A stretch of 36,772 nucleotides of DNA from Myxococcales bacterium (GTDB taxonomy: Bacteria > Myxococcota_A > Polyangia > Polyangiales > Polyangiaceae), in the NCBI GenBank assembly GCA_023248745.1, contig JAHFDZ010000025.1:1-36772 (forward strand), written 5' to 3'. The translations under genes were made by a program, and so were the position numbers. Shown here piece by piece: positions 8,589 through 19,496 of this stretch (position 1 is its first letter; each line of letters begins with the position of its first letter). The notes under the pieces are model-generated. The model worked only from the letters and a program-made list of their open reading frames with translations, made no database searches and was not told the DNA's origin.

Positions 8589-9422
8589 ATGAAGCTCTCA
8601 TCTATTTTGGTTCTTAGCGTTTCGGCTTGTGCACCGGCAGCTTCTACTTCGACGTCGAGTCCCGAAGACGCTCGAGCAAAAGAGCCCAATGCGAACGACG
8701 ACGCGATCGCAGTTACCGGCGGCACCTTTCGAATGGGATCGCCTGACACGGAAAGCGGCCATGATCAGGACGAAGGCCCAACGCTCACGCTCACGATCGC
8801 CCCATTTCGAATCGACCGCAGCCCTGTTTCGACGGGAGCGTTTGAGGCTCACATGAGCGAAGTGCTCGCACGCGATTCTCTCTCGAAGTGGTACGCCGAA
8901 ACCGATACGCCCGCTTCGTGGCTGGGCAAGTGCAACGTTGGCTCACAGCGCGGTGACCATCCCGTCAATTGCGTCAACTGGAATGCAGCGCGCGCCTACT
9001 GCCAAGTTCGCGGCGGCGACCTGCCGACGGAAGCCGAGTGGGAATATGCAGCACGAGCCGGTACCACCACTTCGTATTGGTGGGGCACTGCATACGAGGC
9101 CGGACATAGCGTCGACTCTGCGTCGTGCAAGACGCGAGGCTGCCAAGGATCAACGGCGCCCATCGCGTCGGCCGGCCCACGCTGCAACGCGTGGGGAATT
9201 TGTGACATCATCGGTAACATTTGGCAGTGGACGCTGACAGACTACCGTGAGCATCTCGACGACGCTGTTTCGATTATCGCTCCGCAAACACCCAAGAAGC
9301 CCGTCCATCGAGGCGGCGCCTGGCTCGACAACGTAACGACACTCTTTCGCTCAGCGCAACGTGGCCTCAACTATCCAGAGCACGGACTCACCGGCGTCGG
9401 CTTTCGCTGCGTACATCGGTAA
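8589..9422 (+). CDS. SUMF1/FGE-domain lipoprotein, probably not a formylglycine-generating enzyme
   Basis: I place the start at ATG 8589 rather than the in-frame codon at 8535 because this puts a lipoprotein signal at the N-terminus (lipobox SVSAC, Cys14) and avoids overlap with the AraC gene. The product (277 residues) is one formylglycine-generating-enzyme (SUMF1) domain: GGTFRMGSP, PVNCVNWNAARAYC, LPTEAEWEYAAR, GNIWQW, HRGGAWLDN and a final GFRC. In true FGEs two cysteines that bind copper follow the RGGSW segment. Here that segment reads WLDNVTTLFRSAQRG with no cysteine, so oxidase activity is unlikely. Many such domains serve as binding or structural proteins. No sulfatase gene is in the window. 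Confidence 0.85.
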   Translation: MKLSSILVLSVSACAPAASTSTSSPEDARAKEPNANDDAIAVTGGTFRMGSPDTESGHDQDEGPTLTLTIAPFRIDRSPVSTGAFEAHMSEVLARDSLSKWYAETDTPASWLGKCNVGSQRGDHPVNCVNWNAARAYCQVRGGDLPTEAEWEYAARAGTTTSYWWGTAYEAGHSVDSASCKTRGCQGSTAPIASAGPRCNAWGICDIIGNIWQWTLTDYREHLDDAVSIIAPQTPKKPVHRGGAWLDNVTTLFRSAQRGLNYPEHGLTGVGFRCVHR

Positions 9423-9445
9423 TTCACGACGTTGCAATTCCCCAT

Positions 9446-9715
9446 TCAGTCGAGCCAGATCCAAATCTTAAACACCGCATAGCCAGAACCAAGCGCAACG
9501 GGCACGAGCCATGCGCTCACCATCCAGCTTGTGTTCCAAAGCCAATGCGAAGCAAACGTGCTGGCGACGACAAACCCGACAACCAGCCCAATCGTTAATA
9601 CGACCCAGAACCGCGAGACGCTGCGGCGATCATCGTTGTACATCACGTAAGCGTCCGACTTACTTGCACTGCTCTCTTTGCGCAACGCGCAGTGCATCTT
9701 GCCCAGATGAGGCAT
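9446..9715 (-). CDS. Small predicted membrane protein, function unknown
   Basis: This 89-residue frame encodes two hydrophobic segments (about 37-54 and 64-84), separated by SHWLWNTSW, after a polar N-terminus, and ends IWIWLD. The shape suggests a small inner-membrane protein with both ends on the same side. The true start may be the internal Met at residue 25 (MYNDDRRSVSR), which gives a more usual short N-terminus. It is convergent with the SUMF1-like gene, 23 bases apart. I recognise no family. Confidence 0.55.
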   Translation of the reverse strand: MPHLGKMHCALRKESSASKSDAYVMYNDDRRSVSRFWVVLTIGLVVGFVVASTFASHWLWNTSWMVSAWLVPVALGSGYAVFKIWIWLD

Positions 9716-9771
9716 TGCGCCCTCGCGGTTCGATCACGCAAGGACGCAATTTGTAACTACATACGACCCAT

Positions 9772-10872
9772 TTACTGACATACCGGCGGTGTCTTTTCGC
9801 CCTTCGCGAGCGAGTCCCATGCCTTGAGCGCACAATCGGCGCGTTTTGTGGCGGTGCCTAGTGCCGCGAACCCGTCGATGAAGGTGTTGCGATCGGCTTC
9901 GCTCCACAGCTCTGTGCGGGTGCCGAGGTTCTTGCTCGCAAATAAACGCGCCGATGCGTAGACGGCACGGCCCGCAGCCTTCGTCCAAGGGAGCGTTGGA
10001 TCGTTGTTAGGGTAGGACGCGATCTTCGGATTGCCACCGTTGAATTCTGCGGCTGGGACTTCGGTCGTCGCGCGAAAGTTGCCGTGCACGTTCTCGCTCG
10101 AGCACTGCGGAAATGCGGTTGAATAGGTCGCAGAGTCTTTCGACTCTTGTTCGGGGTGATAATTGAGCTGGTTGGTTTTCATGCATGCTTCGTGCGAAAA
10201 CGAGTCCGCAAGCGAATGGAGGTAGACGCCAAATCCCCAAACCTTGCCAGCGACAGGATTTTGATTCGCGCCGTTGACGGAAACTGTTGGCGTCGAGATG
10301 CCCGAATAACCTGCGCCTGATATCGCGCGCGAGTTTCCGTTGATTGCCCAGTCGTCAATGATCGAGAGCTCGGGCTTCTTGGGGTCTTTGCAAACGTTGG
10401 ACGTTGAAAAGTAATCGCACGTGTTCGATTTGATGCCGGACACTTCACCGACAGCCGGATAAGTGAGCGACGGCGTGGACGTGCTCGCAGCCCTTCTGGG
10501 AAAGTGCCAAAAGCGAGATTGATAAACATCGATGCGCGACGTGTTGTTCACCGAGACTTTGAGCCCGGTGTAGCCAACAAAGTATCCGTGCATCGCGCTG
10601 CCTGTTTTGCTCGTAAAGAGCTGCCAGTCGGTGGCTTGACACGTCACGGCTGCTTTCTCGGCTTCGTCGGCGGTGAAGCCGGCCGCGCGCAGCAGCGTGC
10701 GCGTAAACTCATAGTGAAACGTGCTGTGGTACTCCTGCATTTTGTTGGTGGTGTTCGGGTACGCGTAGTTCGGATTGAAGTAGTCGTCGTTGTAAGCCGA
10801 AGCAGTCGTCGTCGTGAACAACGCACCAATGGCAGCGATCGCACCGACCGCACTCGCATAATAGGATCTCAT
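9772..10872 (-). CDS. Secreted helical protein resembling zinc-dependent phospholipase C / DUF6765
   Basis: I use the ATG at 10872, not the longer frame to 10935: a strong ribosome site (GGGAGGGAAG) precedes it directly and it gives a clean signal peptide (1-26, cleavage after ASA). Mature-region features are YHSTFHYEFTRTLLRAAGF (about 48-66), a FWHFPRR segment (His123), GVYLHSLADSFSHEAC (His219, Asp223, His227, an HxxxDxxxH pattern) and a helical C-terminus. Zinc-dependent phospholipases C and the DUF6765 group share the layout of an N-terminal Tyr/His helix, a Phe-His segment and a late H-x3-D-x3-H helix. The family call is a resemblance, not a match; the metal ligands are a good guess. Several cysteines may pair in the periplasm or outside. 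The gene stands alone. Confidence 0.6.
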   Translation of the reverse strand: MRSYYASAVGAIAAIGALFTTTTASAYNDDYFNPNYAYPNTTNKMQEYHSTFHYEFTRTLLRAAGFTADEAEKAAVTCQATDWQLFTSKTGSAMHGYFVGYTGLKVSVNNTSRIDVYQSRFWHFPRRAASTSTPSLTYPAVGEVSGIKSNTCDYFSTSNVCKDPKKPELSIIDDWAINGNSRAISGAGYSGISTPTVSVNGANQNPVAGKVWGFGVYLHSLADSFSHEACMKTNQLNYHPEQESKDSATYSTAFPQCSSENVHGNFRATTEVPAAEFNGGNPKIASYPNNDPTLPWTKAAGRAVYASARLFASKNLGTRTELWSEADRNTFIDGFAALGTATKRADCALKAWDSLAKGEKTPPVCQ

Positions 10873-11028
10873 CTTCCCTCCCAATCGCGCCCCACCTGCA
10901 TTCGGTAAGCAGCGCGAAGATCGAGGCGACCACAAGTAGACGCGCAGAAGTTGTTGCGAAATCGTTGCGACTCACGATTTTGACGACCGTCTCACACAGG
11001 TGGCAGAGCGTGTGCCGAGTCGCGTTCG

Positions 11029-11523
11029 CTATGAAATCGCCGCAATTGTCGCAGCCACAGCCGCATCATGACCTTCGAGCAGGCAGAGAAAGAGGCACAA
11101 AAAAATAAGTGCCTTGGGGTCTCTTGCGGTCTTGCGTAGCGAGTCGCCCACGAGCTCTGGTGCGAATTCAATGTCGTAGTGACCCATGCGCGCGGTGATA
11201 TCGAGGACGCATGTGCGATCGGCTCGCAACAGTCGATGATCATTTTTGTGCCAAACAAGCGTTGTTCCATCCGACGTCTGAATGGCATTGCGGCTCCACC
11301 CGGAGGCAACCCGAAGCACCGGCTCAAAAGCACCAGCGGGCGCGGCGGTTGACACGGGTGCTAAAAATCCGGACCGCTTCAGCAACCATACCGGACCGCC
11401 ATCCCATTCAGCCTCAGCAACATTGGCGCGTTTCATGGCGAGTGTTCCCACAACACCGGTCGATCCGATGAGGGACAATCGACTCGTCGAGAGGTTCGTC
11501 GTTTCGGCTCGGAAGCGTTCCAT
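11029..11523 (-). CDS. Hypothetical protein
   Basis: The 164-residue product (ATG at 11523; a TTG at 11547 is possible) has no signal peptide. It begins with polar sequence and a STGVVGTLAMKR segment. A middle part with alternating Trp and hydrophobic residues (WDGGPVWLLKR, LVWHKNDHRLLR, GHYDIEFAPE) looks like an antiparallel beta sheet, and the end is hydrophobic and helical (ALIFLCLFLCLL then Ala-rich). The beta-then-C-terminal-helix layout vaguely recalls tubby/LURP/scramblase-like folds, but I cannot support that further. It lies 90 bases downstream of meaB in the same direction and could be the distal gene of the mut operon. Confidence 0.6.
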   Translation of the reverse strand: MERFRAETTNLSTSRLSLIGSTGVVGTLAMKRANVAEAEWDGGPVWLLKRSGFLAPVSTAAPAGAFEPVLRVASGWSRNAIQTSDGTTLVWHKNDHRLLRADRTCVLDITARMGHYDIEFAPELVGDSLRKTARDPKALIFLCLFLCLLEGHDAAVAATIAAIS

Positions 11524-11613
11524 GGCCCAGCAGGTAGCACGCGCCAATCACACCGCAAGACTGCGGAAATGCACCGGACACCACCAACGTTCACTGAACG
11601 CGAATAGAACCCG

Positions 11614-12584
11614 CTATCGAATCCACCGGGCCCGCAGCATATCGGCAGCTTCTTCGGGACTTGTCGCTCGCGCGCGAAGGGCTTCCGCAAGCTCGCCCGC
11701 CAATTCGGTAACGGAACGATCTGCGCGAAACTCGGCAATCAACCGCTGCTCGGCGATGCGCCACGTGGACAGCATGGCCTGCCCTGCCCGCTGAGCATCG
11801 ATCCAAGCCCCTTGCTCCGAAAAGAAGCGATTTATGAGTGCGTCCAATTCGTCAAGTCCCTCACCTGTCAAGGAACTTGCCGTCACAACTGGAGCGCTCC
11901 AACGCGAATTTTTTCGTGGGGCGTAACGCAATGCAGCTTGCAACTCGGCCTTTGCGACTTGCGCTCGCGTAAGGTTGTCACCGTCGCACTTGTGCACGAG
12001 CACGGCGTCGGCGAGTTCAAAGATGCCTTTCTTGATGCCCTGCAATTCGTCACCAGTACCCGACACCGCGAGCACCAAGAAGAAGTCGACCATCTCGGCC
12101 ACAGACACTTCGGACTGCCCGACGCCAACGGTTTCGACAAACATCCACTCGTATCCGGCCGCTTCGCAGATGAGCATTGCCTCGCGCGTTCGTCGTGCAA
12201 CGCCACCCAGCGCAAGGCCACTGGGCGAAGGCCTCACGAACGCATTGGGGTGCGCGCTCAAGTAGGGCATGCGCGTTTTGTCGCCAAGGATGCTGCCACC
12301 GGAAACGACACTTGTTGGATCCACCGCGAGGACGGCAACATGGGCGCCGCCGTCGAGCAACCGCTGCCCCCATGCGTCGAGCAGCGTGCTCTTACCAGCG
12401 CCGGGAACGCCGGTTACGCCAATGCGGCGTGCCTTGCCCGTATCGGATGCGAGCGCGCGCAGAACCTCTCGCGCAACTTCACGATCGGCTTCGTTCGTGC
12501 TCTCAACTAATGTAACAGATTTAGCTACAATTGAACGATCGCGCGCGCGTATGCCGTCGACATAACGTGCCACTGAAAGTGTGC

Positions 12585-12588
<4 letters not shown>
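11614..12588 (-). CDS. meaB: Methylmalonyl-CoA mutase-associated GTPase MeaB
   Basis: MeaB protects and reloads the B12-dependent methylmalonyl-CoA mutase using GTP hydrolysis. The 324-residue product has the family's normal length. Motifs in order: Walker [10 protein letters not shown] (about 60-68), the VDPTS segment (about 90-94), DKTRM (about 103-107), FVRPSPSG (about 117-124), and [10 protein letters not shown] (about 151-160). The base-recognition motif, usually NKAD in this family, reads HKCD at 199-202, followed by the usual GDN; His in place of Asn is unusual. The start overlaps the mutB stop by four bases (12585-12588), so it is the third gene of the operon. Identification is secure; the effect of the His is unknown. 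Confidence 0.95.
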
Positions 12589-14707
<2,119 letters not shown>

Positions 14708-14711
<4 letters not shown>

Positions 14712-15691
14712 CGCGTCACTCCATCAATCGCCGCTTCGCAGGTCCATTCCATGCTCTGCGGATCGGCAACCCCAAGCACCGATGTTGGATAGCCGCCGAG
14801 CTTTTCGGGATCGCGATCGACGAACGCCGTGATGCCCGTTACGTTCAGCGCTCCCGAACGGATTAACTTCGTTCGCTCTGCGATATCAGCGTCGCACAGA
14901 GCATGAAGCGCACCCGATGCATGAAACGCCGCGTATCCGCCCGCACTATCGATGCGCTCAAGAATGGCCCACGCGTGACGCAAGAGCTGACACGAGAGCG
15001 CCTCGATCGCGAAGCTACCATGCGCGGGATCTTTAACTTTTGCGAGCTGTCCTTCATGTTCAATCAAGCGACGCACATTGTGAACCATGCGCCGGCCAAG
15101 TTCAGACTGAGGTCGATAGCCAATATCGAAAGGCACAAGCACAACATCGTCTGCGCCGCCCACTATCGAAGCGAACGCCACGTGTGCGTTGCGAAGGAGA
15201 TTCACCCATGGTTCGCGCAACGTAAGCGCCGGTGAAACACTGGTCGCAATGATGTGCGCCCACTTTGGCGTTCGCTTGCGAAGCACTTGAAGCTTGGCCC
15301 ACCCCAAACGAAGCGCACGCAGCTTGGCAACCTCGGTCCAAATGTCGGACCCAATTGACACTTCGAATGTTACATTTGAGTCCCTGTCAGACCATGCGTC
15401 GGCCGACGCGAGATGCATCGCGAGTTGCAGCGCCGGTCCGATGCCAAATCGGGCGAGTCCTTCATCGAGAGAAGCACGTGCAGGCGGGAGGGCACTGAGG
15501 TCAGCGGGAGGGCGCGGCTCTACGATCAGCGCGTGTGCTTCTTTGGCCAAAATTACATCCGCATCGGAGAGCGATGTGTGGAGCGCCTCTCTGCGCGTTC
15601 CGCCAAGGAGGCGCTTGATCATCACGTCATCAAATGAGGCGCCGTCGATCTCTTTTTCAACGGCGGCTTTCCACGCTGCGAACGAAGTCAT
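14708..15691 (-). CDS. mutA: Methylmalonyl-CoA mutase small subunit, strongly shortened
   Basis: The first gene of the operon encodes 327 residues, about half the usual small subunit (roughly 600 or more). The N-terminus ([19 protein letters not shown], then [13 protein letters not shown]) matches the small-subunit docking segment. After about 75 residues the sequence passes into the second half of the TIM barrel: [45 protein letters not shown], a [13 protein letters not shown] segment and LDRIDSAGG-like [11 protein letters not shown]. The first half of the barrel and the whole B12 domain are absent. The frame is intact and its stop overlaps the mutB start, so this is a stable short form rather than a broken gene. 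It cannot be catalytic and probably stabilises MutB. Confidence 0.85.
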
Positions 15692-15753
15692 CTGCAGTGT
15701 CTTTTCGCTCGGACGTTAGCCCGCGGCAACTCCAGAGTCGTGCCGCCCGCGGA

Positions 15754-16239
15754 TCAAATGCCAAAGGTTCGCAATGCGTGCCGTGCAAGCGATTCGGGGG
15801 AGCGCAGAATGGCAAGCTTCTTGACATATTCGTCAACTTCCCAGACAGACGACGAGCCCTGAGGAAAGTACGCAACGTCCCCCGGCGTAAGGATGCGCAC
15901 GGCCCCCGTGGCTTCGTCGCACACTCGAACGCTGCCTTCAAGAATGTGCACGATCTCGTCGACACGAAAACACCAACGAAACGTCCCCGCTGTGCAATCC
16001 CACAACAGGCAATCAAGATTGCCGTCATCCGCCGCACTAAGCTTGAGCGCACGCGCGAGAGGATTCCCCCTGAGAATCCACTCGGGCCGAATAGGTGCAG
16101 ACGCCAAATCGGTACGATCAACCGAAAGCTCGGATTGCACCGCCTTCCGCATGCGCAATTCCGCAACGGGCAGCACCCCACTCTCGAACTCAGAAGAAAC
16201 CGGTGAACCAACCCCCGCAAGCGCGCTCTTCGTAGCCAT
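15754..16239 (-). CDS. Cupin domain protein (DUF861-like)
   Basis: The 161-residue protein has a C-terminal cupin of the DUF861 type: LLWDCTAGTFRWCF, then DEIVHILEGSVRV, GDVAYFPQGSSSVWEVDEYVKK. This pattern, with the G-x-F-x-W strand and the D-E/H pairing, is shared with ureidoglycine-aminohydrolase-like cupins, but those also need other features, so the substrate is not assigned. The N-terminal 60 residues are not recognised. A strong ribosome site (AAGGAGG, nine bases before the ATG) supports the start. It is separated from mutA by 62 bases in the same direction and may be co-transcribed with it. Confidence 0.85.
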   Translation of the reverse strand: MATKSALAGVGSPVSSEFESGVLPVAELRMRKAVQSELSVDRTDLASAPIRPEWILRGNPLARALKLSAADDGNLDCLLWDCTAGTFRWCFRVDEIVHILEGSVRVCDEATGAVRILTPGDVAYFPQGSSSVWEVDEYVKKLAILRSPESLARHALRTFGI

Positions 16240-16362
16240 GAGTCGAGCCTCCTTGCTTGAGTTCTACAACGCACCAAACCCATCGGCGATGTGGTTGTTA
16301 TCGCCGATTGTGGAGCCCCTCTCACACTTCATGAGCCCCAGACGCTTAGCGCCTGCGGCCCG

Positions 16363-17256
16363 CTACTCAAGCGCCAACGCATCATACGAACAAACAACAC
16401 CACCTATCGATCCCAACACGCACGCCTTGATCGTCCAATCAAACGTACTCACCCCACCCGTGATCGGAACCGGTCGATCCGGATCACCAGAGCCGTTCAC
16501 CTTCACCAACGCGTTTCCGCGCACTCCGCTCTGTGCGCCCATTGGAAAGAGCTTCGTCCACTCGGGCATTGTCACGTTCGGGTTCGGTGGCGTGGGCCAG
16601 GTTCCTTGGCTGTAGGTGCCGGAGCTTGAAATGAAAATCGCGCTCTTGGCGACTCCGTACTCTCGCTCTCCCCAAATGCAGATCTGAGGTGCGGGGCAAT
16701 AGTCAAACTTGTTATCGCCATTTGCATCCATGAACGCGAAGATTGCCCCGTAACCGATCTTCGCATCGGAGACACACTGGTAGGGATCCGTCTTTGCGCG
16801 AGGGCACGCGAGCAGGGCTTCACTCTGCGGTTTGCCGATGTCGCTCGCGCGAATTTTCACAAGCCCATTCGCATCCGCTTTCCAGCCGCCTGCGATCGAT
16901 GTCGCGACTTCTGCAGACGCGCCGAACCGACTGTTCGGGCCTGGAATCCACACGACGGCAAAGCGAAGGTTCGTTTGGTCAGCGGCGCTTGCGGCGGCTG
17001 ACGTCGTGTCGAATTTGACCTTGATACAAAGCAACTCGGAGCCGCATTCTTCCGCACCGGCATCGGTCACAGGCACACTGGTGTCAGAGCCCACGGCTGC
17101 ATCGTCGGGCCCTGCATCAGGGCAGCCCGGACAGCTCACCTGCCCAGCATCATTGGGCGACCCATCAAGTGGGCCGATGCCGATAGGCTCAAGCCGGGCG
17201 CTGCATCCGCTGAGAAGGACCAACGTTGCAAGCGAAAGGTGTTCGAAAGGTTCCAT
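16363..17256 (-). CDS. Predicted lipoprotein, function unknown
   Basis: The ATG at 17256 is preferred to an in-frame TTG at 17265 because it gives a short signal with lipobox LLSGC (Cys18). A long linker rich in Asp, Ala, Gly and Pro with repeated Asp-Ala-Gly follows (about 30-75), a style common in myxobacterial lipoproteins. The remaining domain contains many cysteines (SELLCIKVK, ALLACPRAK, YQCVSDAK, DYCPAPQICIWGE, KACVLGS, VVCSYDA), suggesting several disulfides, and a calcium-type DANGDNKFD loop (about 175-183 of the mature region). It lies 33 bases after the acyl-CoA ligase stop in the same direction. No family is recognised. Confidence 0.72.
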   Translation of the reverse strand: MEPFEHLSLATLVLLSGCSARLEPIGIGPLDGSPNDAGQVSCPGCPDAGPDDAAVGSDTSVPVTDAGAEECGSELLCIKVKFDTTSAAASAADQTNLRFAVVWIPGPNSRFGASAEVATSIAGGWKADANGLVKIRASDIGKPQSEALLACPRAKTDPYQCVSDAKIGYGAIFAFMDANGDNKFDYCPAPQICIWGEREYGVAKSAIFISSSGTYSQGTWPTPPNPNVTMPEWTKLFPMGAQSGVRGNALVKVNGSGDPDRPVPITGGVSTFDWTIKACVLGSIGGVVCSYDALALE

Positions 17257-17289
17257 GATGAGCAAGTGGCCCCACCGATCAGAAATGGC

Positions 17290-18900
17290 TCACGTCCTAC
17301 CTCTAAATTGTTCACGCAGGGCGCTCTTCAGGAATTTCCCTGCGCTGGTCTTGGGAATGGCGGTCACAAACACCACCTCGTCAGGCACCCAGAACTTCGC
17401 AAACTTCGCACCGATGAAGGCTTTGAGTTCGTCGGACGTTGCAACCTGACCTTCTTTGAGAACAACCGCTGCAAGAGGTCGCTCGGCCCACTTTGGATGC
17501 GGCACGGCGATAACGCAGGCCTCTTTCACGGCAGGGTGTCCCATGAGCTCGTTCTCGAGATCGACCGAGCTAATCCACTCGCCTCCGGACTTGATCAGAT
17601 CTTTCGTGCGGTCGGTGATCTTAATGCAGCCAAGAGCATCGATTGTGACCACATCGCCTGTCTTGAACCAACCATCGGCGGTCCACCGATCGCGTTCGCT
17701 CTCGAGTTGGTGATAGCTGCCTGCGACCCACGCGCCCCGCACTTCGAGCTCGCCCGGTGTGCGCCCATCGCAAGGGACTTTGCCGTCATCGCCGACGGCG
17801 CGCACTTCGATGAATGGAGAAGGGATTCCCTGTTTGGCGCGCGCTGCATAGCGATCATCTTCGCTGCCACTTTCAAGCTCTGGCGGCACATGCGAGACGC
17901 TGCCAAGCGGCGCCGTTTCGGTCATCCCCCACGCGTGCACGACACGCAGGCCATGCTTGTCGAACGCGCGAATCATGCTTTCGGGTGCTGCGGATCCGCC
18001 CACGACCATGCGCAAACCCGGCGACAGTTTCCATCGCAGAGGCTCGCGATCGAGCGCCTCAAGAATACCAAGCCAAATCGTGGGAACGCCCGCAGCAAGT
18101 GTCACACGCTCTCGCTCAAACAGATCGAGAAGGCTAATCGCGTCAAGGTGAGGGCCTGGCATGACGAGCTTCGCGCCCACCATCACGGCCGCAAACGGAA
18201 TGCCCCACGCATTCGCATGAAACATCGGCACAACGGGCAGCACCGTATCGCTGCGCGAAATCGCGAGCGTGTCCGCGAGCGCTGCGGCAAGGGAATGAAG
18301 CGCGATCGCGCGATGCGAGTATGCAACGCCCTTGGACTTGCCTGTTGTGCCCGACGTGTAGCACATGCCCATCACGTCGTTTTCAGACAACTCGGGAAGC
18401 GATTCTGTAGCGTCTCCCGAATCGATGAACGACTCGTAGTCGACGGTACCTTCCGGAATCGGCGCGTCAGTGAGTCGAACAACGATTGTCTTTTCGAGGT
18501 TCGGAATAGCGCCGCGGAATTTCTCGAAAAGCGGAAGGAGCACATCGTCGACAATTACGACGCGATCATCGGCATGACTTGCGACGAAACCAATGTCGTC
18601 AGGATGCAGGCGCAGATTGAGGGTGTGCAGTACGCAGCCCGAAATCGGAATGCCGAAATACGCTTCGAGATGAACGTCGTGATTCCACGACAGGGTGGCC
18701 ACGCGGTCCCCTTTCGAGAGTCCGGCACGCCGCAACGCAGAAGCGAGCTTGCGCGCGCGCAAGTCGAACTCACCGAGTGTGCGTCGTCGAATCGACTTGT
18801 CAGGTAACCGCGTGACGACCTCAACATTCGAGTAAAGCGCGCGTGCGCGATTGAAAATCGAGGTAAGCGTGAGCTCGTACGGCATCATCGTGTGGCGCAT
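17290..18900 (-). CDS. Fatty-acyl-CoA ligase (AMP-binding, ANL family)
   Basis: This 536-residue protein activates a medium or long fatty acid to its CoA ester through an acyl-AMP. Motifs in order: the P-loop YTSGTTGKSKG (181-191), the PMFHANAWG fatty-acid-ligase segment, AWGMTETAPLG (A5), DGWFKTGDV (A7), DRTKDLIKSGGEWIS (A8) and the catalytic C-terminal Lys in TSAGKFLK near 522. This set, with PMFHAN and KSGGEWIS, is typical of the fatty-acyl-CoA synthetases of about 540 residues. The start may be the ATG at 18900 or one of two Mets at codons 5 and 6, which better fit family N-termini. With mutAB, meaB and icmF nearby, a role in fatty-acid or branched-chain acid use is plausible. Confidence 0.93.
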   Translation of the reverse strand: MRHTMMPYELTLTSIFNRARALYSNVEVVTRLPDKSIRRRTLGEFDLRARKLASALRRAGLSKGDRVATLSWNHDVHLEAYFGIPISGCVLHTLNLRLHPDDIGFVASHADDRVVIVDDVLLPLFEKFRGAIPNLEKTIVVRLTDAPIPEGTVDYESFIDSGDATESLPELSENDVMGMCYTSGTTGKSKGVAYSHRAIALHSLAAALADTLAISRSDTVLPVVPMFHANAWGIPFAAVMVGAKLVMPGPHLDAISLLDLFERERVTLAAGVPTIWLGILEALDREPLRWKLSPGLRMVVGGSAAPESMIRAFDKHGLRVVHAWGMTETAPLGSVSHVPPELESGSEDDRYAARAKQGIPSPFIEVRAVGDDGKVPCDGRTPGELEVRGAWVAGSYHQLESERDRWTADGWFKTGDVVTIDALGCIKITDRTKDLIKSGGEWISSVDLENELMGHPAVKEACVIAVPHPKWAERPLAAVVLKEGQVATSDELKAFIGAKFAKFWVPDEVVFVTAIPKTSAGKFLKSALREQFRGRT

Positions 18901-18970
18901 GCGCGAAGACGCTAGTGCAGCGCACGCGCGATAGCCTCACTCAATCGTAGGGAAATCGTCTCGGAAAGGA

Positions 18971-19411
18971 TCAACGAAGCTCGGTGCAGTTTGCGAGCAT
19001 CCAGCCGTTGATCTGCGACTTCACGACACTGCTACCCGCGCGAAAGATCGCGCCGTACTGGCTGCCGCCATCACGAAAGGTCACGACGTTGTACGTGTTA
19101 CCCGTGCTTCGCTCGACCGCCGAAGCGACGTCGAAGACCATGCCATCAACGGTCGTAATCGCGTTCGTCGCCGAACCCACATAGTTGTTTGGTGCGACGT
19201 TCGTCGCCGCGGTCACTTGTGCAAGAAGCGTCGCTCCCATGCTGGCGTAGTCGGCCGTTGCGTATCGCCTTGTCGCGCCATACGCGAAGTTGCTCGTGCT
19301 TTGCAGCTGCGCGAGGCTTTGTCCAAAGATGCACGCAGGAGGAGTCACAACAGGACAGCCTGCGCCTTTGCAGACGCCCCACGCGTGTGTTGCCGACGCT
19401 GCTGACCACAA
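18971..19411 (-). CDS. Small secreted protein, function unknown, start uncertain
   Basis: This frame gives 146 residues from a TTG at 19411. The frame continues upstream without ATG, GTG or another TTG, up to a double stop at about 19457-19462; that extension plus the first residues (RSSISRAARIGLWSAASATHA) reads like a signal peptide, so the true start may be an unusual codon or lie behind an indel. The mature part has a Cys-rich beginning (VCKGAGCP, PPAC) and a Ser/Ala/Thr/Asn-rich body with FAYGATRRYATADYASMGATLL and a closing NCTEL. Composition and amphipathic periodicity suggest an extracellular or surface protein. It is divergent from the DUF2239 gene, sharing the operator-like region at 19445-19491. 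No family is recognised. Confidence 0.5.
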   Translation of the reverse strand: MWSAASATHAWGVCKGAGCPVVTPPACIFGQSLAQLQSTSNFAYGATRRYATADYASMGATLLAQVTAATNVAPNNYVGSATNAITTVDGMVFDVASAVERSTGNTYNVVTFRDGGSQYGAIFRAGSSVVKSQINGWMLANCTELR

Positions 19412-19444
19412 CCCGATACGAGCCGCGCGTGAGATCGATGACCG

Positions 19445-19491
19445 AATATTACCCGGCTATTATTGATCCATAATATTACCCGGCTATTATT
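19445..19491. promoter_or_regulatory. Duplicated AT-rich palindrome with promoter; operator for divergent genes
   Basis: An identical 20-base element (beginning AATATTACCC and ending GGCTATTATT) occurs at 19445-19464 and 19472-19491, 27 bases apart start to start. Each copy is an imperfect palindrome centred on CCGG with 16 of 20 symmetric positions, as expected for a dimeric repressor. The region also fits a promoter for the plus strand: TTGATC at 19463-19468, 16-base spacing, TATTAT at 19485-19490. The transcript would begin at about 19497, the A of the DUF2239 start codon. The AT-rich element stands out in a GC-rich surrounding. The regulator is unknown. Confidence 0.65.
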
Positions 19492-19496
19492 TTCGA

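Noticed and set aside
10992-11333. Minus-strand 113-codon frame at the hypothetical gene
   Set aside because: It overlaps the better-composed 164-residue frame on the same strand and lacks protein-like pattern.
17239-18807. Long plus-strand open frame of over 500 codons opposite the acyl-CoA ligase
   Set aside because: It is His/Arg/Cys-rich, has no ribosome site or family motif, and mirrors the codon pattern of a certain gene on the other strand, so it is a shadow frame.
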